Part shown: in pieces, positions 1 through 6,526 of the stretch | How the letters are laid out: every line of letters starts with the position of its first letter | Position numbering within the stretch: the stretch's first letter is position 1 | Assembly: GCA_028687495.1 (NCBI GenBank) | Contig: JAQUAA010000011.1 | Location: 1-15,758, forward strand | Direction: 5' to 3' | DNA: 15,758 nt | DNA from: Minisyncoccota bacterium | GTDB taxonomy: Bacteria > Patescibacteriota > Minisyncoccia > Minisyncoccales > RBG-13-42-11 | Notes under the pieces: generated by a model | Databases searched by the model: none | What the model was told of the DNA's origin: nothing | Seen by the model: only the letters and a program-made list of their open reading frames with translations | Translations under genes and position numbers: made by a program

Positions 1-1296
1 CTCGAAAAATTATCGAGCGATGATTTCACTCTTCTTATTTTCCCCGGTCAGAAAAATAATTTGGGGTTTGTCGCCAAGGTCACGGAAACTCAGAATCTTC
101 TCAGTTCATTGGTGTCGTGGGAAACAACGATGGAAAATGACACGGATAAACTTTTCGCCATTTTGGGAAAAGAAGGACCGGCTTTGTCCTCCAGTTTCAA
201 AACCAGCTTTTACCAGGGCGTGGGCTTCAGATACCTGACCATTTCCAGGGAGGATTTCGGAATATGCTATGCCTGGTTCGATGATTATTTCGTTCTGACC
301 AGCTCTTTTGACAGCATGAAAAAAACGATCGATGCGGTAAAAGCCAAAGAACTGGAAAGTCAGGTCGGCCAGTTGTTCATCATCGGTTTCGAAGGTAAAT
401 CAGTGACACCTGATTTTGAACAGTTATTTAGAAAATATTTGCCGGGAGGCGTCCTTCTGCTTTCAAAAAACATCGAGAGCAAGGAACAACTGAAAAAGCT
501 GACCGAGGATCTGCAAAGTCTTTCCTTGAGGGAAGCCAAGCTTCCTCTTTTTATTGCCGTTGACCAGGAGGGCGGAGTCATTTCCAGAGTTGATTTTGCC
601 GGAGAAAAAACGCCCCAATCAGAGATCAATGATCCCAACCAGGCTTACCAAGTCGGCTTGGAAAGAGGGGAAGAACTGAAAGACTTGGGAATCAATCTTA
701 ATCTGGCTCCGGTATTGGATATGACGCAAGAGGGCGATTTTCTCTTTAATCGTTCTTTTCAGAAAGATGCCGCTGAAACCGGGGAACTGGCAAAATCCTT
801 GGTATTGGGTCAAAAGACAGCCGGAATTTTGAGCGCCGTAAAACATTTTCCCGGCTATGGCGACATTAATTTCAATCCCGAGGGTTCTCTGGCCAAAGTT
901 GATTCCCTTCCGGAAATTTCCCAGTTTAAAAAGGCGGCTGAAGCCAGTCCGGAATTCGTACTGACTGCCAACGTGGTGTATAAAAGCCTGGATTCTTCCC
1001 TACCTTTTAGTTTTTCTTCGAACGCCCTGCAATTCTTAAAAGCTAATTTGGGCGAGAATGCTCTGATCGTTACCGATGACCTGGCCCAAAACTATCTCTT
1101 GGAAAATTTTTCTTTAGAGGATATAATAAAAAAACCGATTGAGGCGGGGGCGGATATTTTAATTTTCTCGGGCTGGGAGATAGATGTTTCACAAGGGCTA
1201 GATGCCTTTTTTACTAGCTTCGAGAACAATGAAATCTCCCAGGCCAAAATCAAAGAGGCGATATCGAAAATTATTAAAATAAAAGAAAATATATAA
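1..1296 (+). CDS. Glycoside hydrolase family 3-like protein, 5' end outside window
   Basis: The frame is open from base 1 with no stop, so the gene starts upstream; 431 codons are visible and the internal ATG at 61 is not the likely start. Counting from base 1, residues about 1-115 form an unrecognised alpha/beta domain, and residues about 118-431 match the GH3 N-terminal barrel of NagZ-type beta-N-acetylhexosaminidases, which release GlcNAc during wall recycling. Visible motifs are VDQEGG near residue 188, an NRSF substrate-site Arg, KHFPGYG at 281-287, and VTDDL with the expected nucleophile Asp359. The usual KHFPGHG is altered, and the Asp-Ser-His segment that supplies the acid/base His in NagZ reads Asn-Pro-Glu. 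It may therefore be an inactive sugar-binding relative or have changed chemistry. The stop lies 4 bases before the DksA-like gene, suggesting co-transcription. The fold call is firm; activity is doubtful. Confidence 0.82.
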   Translation, partial: LEKLSSDDFTLLIFPGQKNNLGFVAKVTETQNLLSSLVSWETTMENDTDKLFAILGKEGPALSSSFKTSFYQGVGFRYLTISREDFGICYAWFDDYFVLTSSFDSMKKTIDAVKAKELESQVGQLFIIGFEGKSVTPDFEQLFRKYLPGGVLLLSKNIESKEQLKKLTEDLQSLSLREAKLPLFIAVDQEGGVISRVDFAGEKTPQSEINDPNQAYQVGLERGEELKDLGINLNLAPVLDMTQEGDFLFNRSFQKDAAETGELAKSLVLGQKTAGILSAVKHFPGYGDINFNPEGSLAKVDSLPEISQFKKAAEASPEFVLTANVVYKSLDSSLPFSFSSNALQFLKANLGENALIVTDDLAQNYLLENFSLEDIIKKPIEAGADILIFSGWEIDVSQGLDAFFTSFENNEISQAKIKEAISKIIKIKENI

Positions 1297-1300
1297 AATT

Positions 1301-1675
1301 ATGGATAAAAAAATAATTGAAGAATTAAAAGAAAAGTTGGAAAAAGAAAAATTGATTACCGAAAAAGCTCTGGAAAAGTTCGCCCAGAGGGATGAAAAAG
1401 TGAAAGGCGACTGGGATACCCGTTTTCCCCGCTTTGATGGTGGAGAATCGGGCGACGCCGCCTTGGAAAAAGCGGCGGATGAAGTGGAAGAATACAGCAC
1501 TCTTTTGCCTTTGGAATATAATTTGGAAACCCAGTTGAAGGATATAAACTCGGCTTTGGAAAAGATTAAAAAGGGAACTTACGGCAAATGCGAAAAGTGC
1601 GACAAGGAGATAGACGAAGAAAGATTGAAAATTCATCCTACGGCCAAGTTCTGCATGACCTGCGAGAAGAAATGA
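1301..1675 (+). CDS. DksA/TraR family zinc-finger protein
   Basis: This 124-residue protein has the layout of the DksA/TraR family, which binds RNA polymerase through its secondary channel and tunes transcription, often with (p)ppGpp. Residues 1-90 are two long charged helices expected to form the coiled-coil finger, with an acidic segment FDGGESGDAA at the turn (45-54). A four-Cys zinc finger follows: CEKC at 97-100 and CMTC at 118-121. The short length matches the DksA-like proteins of Gram-positive bacteria rather than enterobacterial DksA. No Shine-Dalgarno is visible before the ATG; the start lies 4 bases after the upstream stop, so translation may be coupled, or a leaderless transcript may arise from an AT-rich TATATA just upstream. 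Targets cannot be inferred from the sequence. Confidence 0.9.
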   Translation: MDKKIIEELKEKLEKEKLITEKALEKFAQRDEKVKGDWDTRFPRFDGGESGDAALEKAADEVEEYSTLLPLEYNLETQLKDINSALEKIKKGTYGKCEKCDKEIDEERLKIHPTAKFCMTCEKK

Positions 1676-1695
1676 GTCTAAATCAAAAAGAAAAT

Positions 1696-1729
1696 AAAAA
1701 CTGCCCGGCGATGGGCGTTTTTGTTTTTT
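1696..1729. terminator. Bidirectional intrinsic terminator between convergent genes
   Basis: GCCC (1703-1706) pairs with GGGC (1713-1716) around a 6-base loop. The stem extends outwards by C1701-G1717 and A1696-A1700 with T1718-T1722, with T1702 bulged. On the plus strand a T5-G-T6 tract follows, suited to ending the DksA-like transcript. On the minus strand the A run becomes a T5 tract, so it can also end the M23 peptidase transcript about 120 bases beyond that gene's stop. Confidence 0.75.
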
Positions 1730-1806
1730 CCGGAAGTTGACGAATTAGAATAGTCGTTGATTCAAATAACCCAAGAGAGATTTTATGTGGCCGTCTGCTA
1801 AAAGCG

Positions 1807-1822
1807 TTAATGTGTACATTAA
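1807..1822. repeat. 16-bp palindromic element (7-bp arms, 2-base spacer)
   Basis: TTAATGT and ACATTAA form perfect inverted arms separated by GT, between the M23 peptidase stop and the shared terminator. It lies in the 171-base gene-free stretch 1676-1846, where I see no RNA gene. It could be an RNA 3'-end hairpin or a protein site; its low GC content makes a strong RNA hairpin unlikely. Confidence 0.4.
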
Positions 1823-1846
1823 AAGAGACATATCTTAGATTACGTT

Positions 1847-2959
1847 CTACCTGCTAAAAGGATTTCTGGCCCCCGACACTCCAAAATGGACATGACAACC
1901 GGTTGACAGGCCGGCTCCCGGAGTTCCGGGCTGACCGCCCATTAAGGCGATTATCTGGCCTTGATAAACTTGCTGGCCCGGGGTAACCAGACTTGCGGCA
2001 ATGTGGCCGTAGCTGGTCACGACGCCGTTAGGATGCAAAATAGAAATGGTGTTGCCTGCTCCGCCATTTGCCCAGCGAGAAGTGGAATTAGTTAAATACA
2101 CTTTTATGACTTCTCCGGCAGCTGCGGCATAAATGTAATCGCCACACTTTCCATGGCTGAAATCAACGGCATTGTACCAATGAAGCCCCTGGGTAATCCT
2201 GCAAGGACTGGAAACGGGACAAATAAAGTAGCTGTCTGCCAAAGGAACCCAGATTGGCGCTTGTTGGGTTGAAGGGGCTGGAAGGACGCCATTGGGGATG
2301 ATGACAATATCTCCGACGTAAACGTCTCCCTCACTTGATAAATTATTGAAAGCAATTATTTCTTCTGTTTTTCCCTTATAGGTTTTGGCAACGTCGGAAA
2401 TCGTATCTCCAGCTTTAACGTGGTGAATCACTCCGGAGACCGGCAGAATAATTAGTTTTTGGCCCAGCTTCAAGACTGAATTCTTGTTCAAATCATTGGC
2501 CCAGAGAATCGTATTGAGGGAAATGTTAAATTTGCTGGATAGGGACCACAGGGTGTCTCCCTCTTCAACGATATACTCCACAACCACCTTTTTGGTGTCT
2601 TCCACTTCGTAGCCGCCGACCAAAGCTCCCAAAACCTGGGGCGAGAAATCGCTTGGCGGGGAAGAGGCTTTAAGAGAAGTTCCTTCCACCAAAAGAAATT
2701 CTGGGGACTCTGACCAGATTTTTTGGTTTTGATTGATAAATATATCCTTTTTTTCTTCTTCAAAGATTTTTGAGACGTTGGCTAAAGAAAAATCCCCTTT
2801 GTTCGGCAGGGATTTTATAAGCTGGCCTGAGGCCAAAGAAACGAGAATGAACAGAAAAACTGAGATAGCTCCTAAACAAAGACAAGGGGTCTTTTGGGAA
2901 CCCTTGATTTTTCTACATAATCTATCAAAAAGGCTTTTACTACACGAATAATCCAACAT
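1847..2959 (-). CDS. Membrane-anchored LysM-LysM-M23 peptidoglycan endopeptidase
   Basis: This 370-residue protein should cut peptide crossbridges in peptidoglycan. From the N-terminus: a Cys-containing cytoplasmic stub, one hydrophobic segment (about 27-48) acting as signal anchor, a linker, LysM 1 (about 128-173, VEEGDTLWSLSSKF), LysM 2 (about 178-222, VKAGDTISDVAKTY), and an M23 LytM-type domain (about 255-362). In M23 the metal ligands appear as D266 and the HVH pair H356/H358, with catalytic H319 in YGH. The first His, usually four residues before the Asp, is replaced by Tyr262, with His260 six residues before. The ATG at 2957-2959 is chosen over an in-frame TTG at 2963-2965 because AAGGAAG (2967-2973) lies 7 bases from the ATG but only 1 base from the TTG. 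The gene stands alone, convergent with the DksA-like gene. Near the secretion genes, it may open the wall for a surface machine (inference). Confidence 0.9.
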   Translation of the reverse strand: MLDYSCSKSLFDRLCRKIKGSQKTPCLCLGAISVFLFILVSLASGQLIKSLPNKGDFSLANVSKIFEEEKKDIFINQNQKIWSESPEFLLVEGTSLKASSPPSDFSPQVLGALVGGYEVEDTKKVVVEYIVEEGDTLWSLSSKFNISLNTILWANDLNKNSVLKLGQKLIILPVSGVIHHVKAGDTISDVAKTYKGKTEEIIAFNNLSSEGDVYVGDIVIIPNGVLPAPSTQQAPIWVPLADSYFICPVSSPCRITQGLHWYNAVDFSHGKCGDYIYAAAAGEVIKVYLTNSTSRWANGGAGNTISILHPNGVVTSYGHIAASLVTPGQQVYQGQIIALMGGQPGTPGAGLSTGCHVHFGVSGARNPFSR

Positions 2960-2974
2960 TGTCAAACTTCCTTT

Positions 2975-3002
2975 AATTTACGCCTTTCAGTTGAAAAGTC
3001 AA
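2975..3002 (-). promoter_or_regulatory. Probable sigma70-type promoter of the M23 peptidase gene
   Basis: On the minus strand TTGACT (2997-3002) is followed, after 16 bases, by TAAATT (2975-2980). The -35 also forms one arm of a 6-bp inverted repeat (AGTCAA 2997-3002, TTGACT 3008-3013), which could be an operator or a weak hairpin. The predicted start near 2968 would cut into the ribosome site at 2967-2973, so the exact -10 is uncertain. Confidence 0.4.
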
Positions 3003-3032
3003 GGGTTTTGACTGTTACTTTTCCACAATTTA

Positions 3033-3082
3033 ATAGGGAGGCAGAAGAAACTTCCACCTCCCTATCGTCCTCCTAAGAGGAC
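3033..3082 (-). terminator. Two hairpins at the 3' end of the small membrane protein gene
   Basis: ATAGGGAGG (3033-3041) pairs perfectly with CCTCCCTAT (3057-3065), and inside it GAAG (3044-3047) pairs with CTTC (3051-3054) around AAA. A second hairpin, GTCCTC (3067-3072) with GAGGAC (3077-3082) around CTAA, lies just before it within the last codons. The larger stem covers the TAG stop (3062-3064) of the minus-strand gene. The minus-strand tail is ATTAAATTG, a poor T tract, so this may protect the mRNA 3' end rather than terminate efficiently. Confidence 0.55.
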
Positions 3083-3463
3083 ATAAACGGTTGATCCGAA
3101 GAAAACAAGTATCAGGAAGAAGCCGAAAACGGCAGTGAGAACGAGATGAAAATTCAGCAGAATGGGCCATAAAACGAGGTATCCCCATCCAGTAAAGCCG
3201 GCCGCCGCGCAGAGTATGCTGCTTATCTTCGAGAAAGACGAAGCTATCCCGAAGTTTTCCAGAAAATCCGTGCTCTTGAGGGAATAAATCGTCAACACCA
3301 GTAAAAGTACTGTTCCTTCGAGCCAAACTGCGAAAGGCAGGGGATAATCCCAGCCGTGCTTGCTCGGGTCCGGCTCACAAACCTCGGCGAGGATCATCGC
3401 CAAGAACATGCAGATACAAAGAAAAAAGGAAGCGATCAGACCAATTCTTCCAGTTGTTTTCAT
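3062..3463 (-). CDS. Small four-helix integral membrane protein, unknown function
   Basis: I do not recognise this 133-residue protein. Hydrophobic segments at about 8-28, 43-62, 80-105 and 106-131 suggest four membrane helices. The loop between the first two (about 29-42, CEPDPSKHGWDYP) is polar and holds the only clear charge cluster; no catalytic motif is visible. The start is well supported: AAGGAGG at 3471-3477 lies 7 bases from the ATG, and a TTGACA/TATTCT promoter lies a short leader upstream. The gene is divergent from rsmA and stands alone, with hairpins at its 3' end. Its GC-richer stretches and strong ribosome site differ from the neighbouring plus-strand genes, which may mean a separate origin or high expression. 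Coding status is likely from the combined promoter, ribosome site and membrane pattern. Confidence 0.72.
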   Translation of the reverse strand: MKTTGRIGLIASFFLCICMFLAMILAEVCEPDPSKHGWDYPLPFAVWLEGTVLLLVLTIYSLKSTDFLENFGIASSFSKISSILCAAAGFTGWGYLVLWPILLNFHLVLTAVFGFFLILVFFGSTVYVLLGGR

Positions 3464-3470
3464 TTGTCAT

Positions 3471-3477
3471 CCTCCTT
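3471..3477 (-). promoter_or_regulatory. Strong Shine-Dalgarno site of the small membrane protein gene
   Basis: AAGGAGG on the minus strand lies 7 bases before the ATG at 3461-3463. It fixes the start and contrasts with the lack of such a site before most plus-strand genes here. Confidence 0.8.
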
Positions 3478-3492
3478 AATTTTGCTGTTAAT

Positions 3493-3521
3493 AGAATAAC
3501 ATATTTTATGTTTTTTGTCAA
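3493..3521 (-). promoter_or_regulatory. Sigma70-type promoter for the small membrane protein gene
   Basis: On the minus strand a perfect TTGACA (3516-3521) is separated by 17 bases from TATTCT (3493-3498). Transcription would begin near 3486, giving a leader of about 23 bases that contains the ribosome site. Confidence 0.7.
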
Positions 3522-3526
3522 TTTCA

Positions 3527-3535
3527 TGCTAAGAT
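3527..3535 (+). promoter_or_regulatory. Extended -10 box for rsmA, predicting a leaderless start
   Basis: TGCTAAGAT fits TGnTAnnnT. Seven bases beyond its last base is the A of the rsmA ATG (3542), so transcription would begin at the start codon itself. No Shine-Dalgarno and no clear -35 are visible. It lies beside the divergent -35 of the small membrane protein gene. Confidence 0.45.
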
Positions 3536-3541
3536 TGGTTA

Positions 3542-4363
3542 ATGAATTTATCCTCGATAAAAAATATCAAATATCTGCTTAAAAAGTACCGAATCCAGCC
3601 CTCAAAAGGATTGGGCCAGAATTTTTTAATCGATAAGGCGGCTGTCAGAAAAGTTGTTATGGCGGCCGAACTGGAGGATAAAGACTTGGTTTTGGAAATA
3701 GGGCCGGGACTGGGCGTGCTGACCGAGGAATTGGCTCAAAAAGCGAAAAAAGTCATTGCCGTGGAGAAAGATCGGAAGATGATGGAGATAATGAAGGAAA
3801 CATTGGGAAATTTTAACAATATAGAGGTTATCCAGGGGGATATTCTCAAATCGAAATTGCAAATTCCCGATGGCTACAAAGTGGTGGCCAACCTCCCTTT
3901 TTATTTGACGGCGCCGGTAATCAGGAAATTTCTGGAAACTGAAAATCCGCCGAAGGAAATGATTCTGATAATCCAAAAAGAAGTCGGACAAAGAATTACG
4001 GCCCGGCCTCCTGAAATGAGCATTTTGGCGGTTGCCGTTCAGGTTTATTCTAACCCCAAGATCATTTCTTACATATCCAAAAAGTCGTTCTGGCCGCAAC
4101 CGAAAGTTGATTCGGCAATAATAAAAATTACTCCCCTGGAGAAGTTGTTAGGGGTTGATTATAATAAGTTCTTTTTGGTTGTTAAGGCGGGTTTTTCCCA
4201 GCCGAGAAAACAACTGGCAAACAATCTGTCAAAGAAACTTAATCTTAACCGGGTTAAAACCGAACAGTGGTTATCGGCAAACAGCATCCAGCCTAGCCAA
4301 AGGGCTGAGACTTTAACCTTGGATGATTGGATAAAATTGGCAAAAACCATTAAAATTAACTAA
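3542..4363 (+). CDS. rsmA: 16S rRNA (adenine-N6,N6) dimethyltransferase RsmA/KsgA
   Basis: RsmA transfers four methyl groups from S-adenosylmethionine to two adjacent adenines in the 3' terminal helix of 16S rRNA late in small-subunit assembly. The 273-residue length equals the common bacterial length. Motifs in order: GLGQNFL (23-29), the SAM-binding EIGPGLG (52-58), acidic E75 after the second strand, GD (99-100), the catalytic NLPF (117-120, in place of the usual NLPY), and the C-terminal FWPQPKVDSA (183-192) and GFSQPRKQLANNL (217-229). The NLPF variant is common in the family and should be active. The start is near a possible leaderless promoter and divergent from the small membrane protein gene. 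The TAA stop overlaps the next ATG by one base (TAATG), so the downstream repeat protein is probably coupled to it. Confidence 0.96.
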   Translation: MNLSSIKNIKYLLKKYRIQPSKGLGQNFLIDKAAVRKVVMAAELEDKDLVLEIGPGLGVLTEELAQKAKKVIAVEKDRKMMEIMKETLGNFNNIEVIQGDILKSKLQIPDGYKVVANLPFYLTAPVIRKFLETENPPKEMILIIQKEVGQRITARPPEMSILAVAVQVYSNPKIISYISKKSFWPQPKVDSAIIKITPLEKLLGVDYNKFFLVVKAGFSQPRKQLANNLSKKLNLNRVKTEQWLSANSIQPSQRAETLTLDDWIKLAKTIKIN

Positions 4364-6504
4364 TGCTTAAGAATTTCTCTTTCTTTATTTTACTTTTTGT
4401 CTTTTTTTTCAGTTTTTTGTTCCTTTCTGCTAATAACTCTTTTGCCTGGACAGAATATGACTGCGAAGGCGGCTGTGGCGGCAATCTTTTATGCCGTAAC
4501 TGCCAGCAAGTTTGCGATCAATACAATGCAAGCGGTACCGAATGTATTGTTGAACATACGGAATGCACCTCTTGGGCTGTCTGCCAGGACTGCCAATCTT
4601 GGCAAAAATGCATTTCCTCCAACTGCGTATGCGCCAGTGAATGCTTGGGTACGCCAAGCGGTCCTTATCCTTCAAACAATGATGAAAACGTAAAGCTGCC
4701 GGTTACCCTGATGTGGGAAGCGGTTAATGGCGCCCAGTCCTATCGTTATGAAATTATCGGCATAACCCAGGGAGCCACTACCAGTCCTTACATCACCATA
4801 AGAAACTGCACTCTCAAATCAAACACTTCTTACAGTTGGCGGGTCCAAGCATGCTGCAACGTGAACGGAACCGGCTGCGGCCCGTGGAGCAATGCCTGGA
4901 ATTTCAAAACCAGCATTTCTCCGGAGCTTTCGTACCCTGCGAACAACGATGCTTCAACTACGCTTCCGGTCAATTTCGATTGGTGCAACGTCGAAGAGGC
5001 CCAGTCGTATTGTTTCCGGCTTTATTATAAAGGAACGGGCAGGGAGGTTTTTCCGCCCTGGTTATTATCGAAAGAAGACGATACTTTGCCTTCCGAACTT
5101 TTATTGGATTTGGATTGGCTTACCCGCAACACAACTTACGATTGGGAAACAGCTGCTTGTCTGAACGAAAACGGGACAAAATGCGGTCTTAACTGCAACA
5201 ACTCCCAAAATTGCAGCGAATGCGCAGAATTAAGTCAAAGATGGAACTTTACCACCATCAGCGCTCTGGATATTCCCAAACCTGTCTCTCCCACCAGCAC
5301 CGAAGGCCTGGCGGTGGTGAATCTTTCCAGCCAATTGCAGTGGGGAGGAGTAAGAGGCGCTCTTTCTTACCGCTATCGCATAAGAACGGCTGGCGAGGAA
5401 ATCGTCAATTCCACCAGCAGCATTTATGTCGTTCCTTTTTCCAGTTTCTGGGATAGTTTAAATTTTAATTCCGTTTATCAGTGGCAGGTCAAATCCTGCT
5501 GGGACGAAGCAGGGGAAGATTGCGAGAATGCCTGGTCCGAGGAATGGAGTTTCAAAACTACTGGTGCTTCTCCGACCATTGTTTCTCCCGGCGAAGGAGC
5601 GACAACGGAAATCCCCGTGAGTTTTGACTGGGAAAACGTGGCTGGGGCCGCTTCTTACAAATTCGAAGTTTCTTCAAATGGTTCCTTTTCTCCGATAATA
5701 GCGGAAAAAACAATAAAATCTTATGAAAACTCGGCTACTGTCGTTTCTTATCCCGAATTGAGAATGGAAAATTCTTACTGGTGGAGAGTCAGTTCCTGCG
5801 CCGATGAAAAAGGAGAAAAATGCGGAACGCCGTCCTCAAGAAGTTTCACCACCGGCAGAATATCCTCGCCCGTTCTCGTTTCCCCCGGCCCGAACGCAAC
5901 CGTTCCTTTGCCAGTAATTCTGAAATGGGAAAAAGTAGATAACGTCTATTATCAGTACTGGCTGGTTTCCGAAGGACAAACCATAAAAAAAGACATGGCG
6001 CCCTGCTGTACTGCTTATTTTTTGGATTTGGAAATAGAAAAACAATACAGCTGGCGAGTTCGGGCCTGTTACAGTCAGACGGCGAATGACGAAGACTGCG
6101 GCAACTGGAGCGGCGAACAGAGTTTTACCGTCAGCGAAGCTGTTGCAGGAACGGAAAAAGGATTGGTGCCTTGCGGCAGAAAGACCGACAATCTTGAAAC
6201 GCCTTACAATGAAACCGAAGCCTGCCAGTTCAAACATTTCTTTTTGCTGATAAAAAATATCCTTGATTTGATTTTGTGGCGCCTGGGCCTTATCGTTATC
6301 GTCCTGTTGGCCATAGCTGTCGGCGTGGTTTATTATTTTTCGATGGGAGCGCCAGAGACGATGATTAAAGTAAAATCAATCGTGGGCTCAGCCGCCAAGG
6401 GCTATGCGGTTATTTTCCTTGCCTGGCTGATTATCAATGTAATTTTGGCGATTTTGGGCTACCAGATTGAATTCTTCGGCAGGTGGTGGCAGATTAATTT
6501 TTAA
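4363..6504 (+). CDS. Secreted fibronectin III-like repeat protein with C-terminal VirB2-type pilin module
   Basis: This 713-residue protein begins with a signal peptide (about 1-28, ending SFA). A Cys-rich segment (about 34-94, 13 Cys) follows, then five fibronectin III-like repeats at about 100-183, 186-298, 305-399, 403-497 and 502-590. Each repeat has a proline-rich opening, an LPVxxxW-like strand, a YxWRVxxC-like strand and a second Cys some 8-14 residues later, suggesting a disulfide per repeat. After LVPCG (601-605) comes a module with two membrane helices (about 640-660 and 679-699) joined by SMGAPETMIKVKSIV, which resembles the loop of the small pilin at the end of this locus. That pattern is typical of VirB2-like pilins. 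It overlaps rsmA by one base (TAATG). Likely role: a membrane-tethered or polymerised surface fibre or adhesin of the secretion machine (inference). Confidence 0.85.
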   Translation: MLKNFSFFILLFVFFFSFLFLSANNSFAWTEYDCEGGCGGNLLCRNCQQVCDQYNASGTECIVEHTECTSWAVCQDCQSWQKCISSNCVCASECLGTPSGPYPSNNDENVKLPVTLMWEAVNGAQSYRYEIIGITQGATTSPYITIRNCTLKSNTSYSWRVQACCNVNGTGCGPWSNAWNFKTSISPELSYPANNDASTTLPVNFDWCNVEEAQSYCFRLYYKGTGREVFPPWLLSKEDDTLPSELLLDLDWLTRNTTYDWETAACLNENGTKCGLNCNNSQNCSECAELSQRWNFTTISALDIPKPVSPTSTEGLAVVNLSSQLQWGGVRGALSYRYRIRTAGEEIVNSTSSIYVVPFSSFWDSLNFNSVYQWQVKSCWDEAGEDCENAWSEEWSFKTTGASPTIVSPGEGATTEIPVSFDWENVAGAASYKFEVSSNGSFSPIIAEKTIKSYENSATVVSYPELRMENSYWWRVSSCADEKGEKCGTPSSRSFTTGRISSPVLVSPGPNATVPLPVILKWEKVDNVYYQYWLVSEGQTIKKDMAPCCTAYFLDLEIEKQYSWRVRACYSQTANDEDCGNWSGEQSFTVSEAVAGTEKGLVPCGRKTDNLETPYNETEACQFKHFFLLIKNILDLILWRLGLIVIVLLAIAVGVVYYFSMGAPETMIKVKSIVGSAAKGYAVIFLAWLIINVILAILGYQIEFFGRWWQINF

Positions 6505-6506
6505 TT

Positions 6507-6515
6507 TGCTATAAT
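6507..6515 (+). promoter_or_regulatory. Perfect extended -10 box before the VirB6-like gene
   Basis: TGCTATAAT matches the extended -10 consensus fully. Transcription would start near 6522, leaving about 5 bases before the ATG at 6527. No Shine-Dalgarno is present, so this gene may be read from a near-leaderless transcript as well as from read-through. Confidence 0.55.
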
Positions 6516-6526
6516 AATCTAATCCG

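Noticed and set aside
61..63. ATG as the start of the GH3-like gene
   Set aside because: The frame is open and protein-like back to base 1, so the gene is truncated by the window edge rather than starting here.
1795..1860. Ten-base direct repeat CTGCTAAAAG at 1795-1804 and 1851-1860
   Set aside because: Only two copies, one inside the end of the M23 gene, with no flanking similarity; chance or a small local duplication is enough.
2963..2965. TTG as the start of the M23 peptidase
   Set aside because: It would lie only 1 base from the ribosome site; the ATG two codons later has correct 7-base spacing.
3626..4099. Minus-strand 157-residue open frame inside rsmA
   Set aside because: Antisense shadow of a conserved gene with Arg/Phe-rich composition and no initiation signals.
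4397..5456. Plus-strand alternative frames within the giant pilin-type gene
   Set aside because: They overlap the secreted repeat protein whose signal peptide, Cys pattern and repeats are coherent; the alternatives show no domain pattern.
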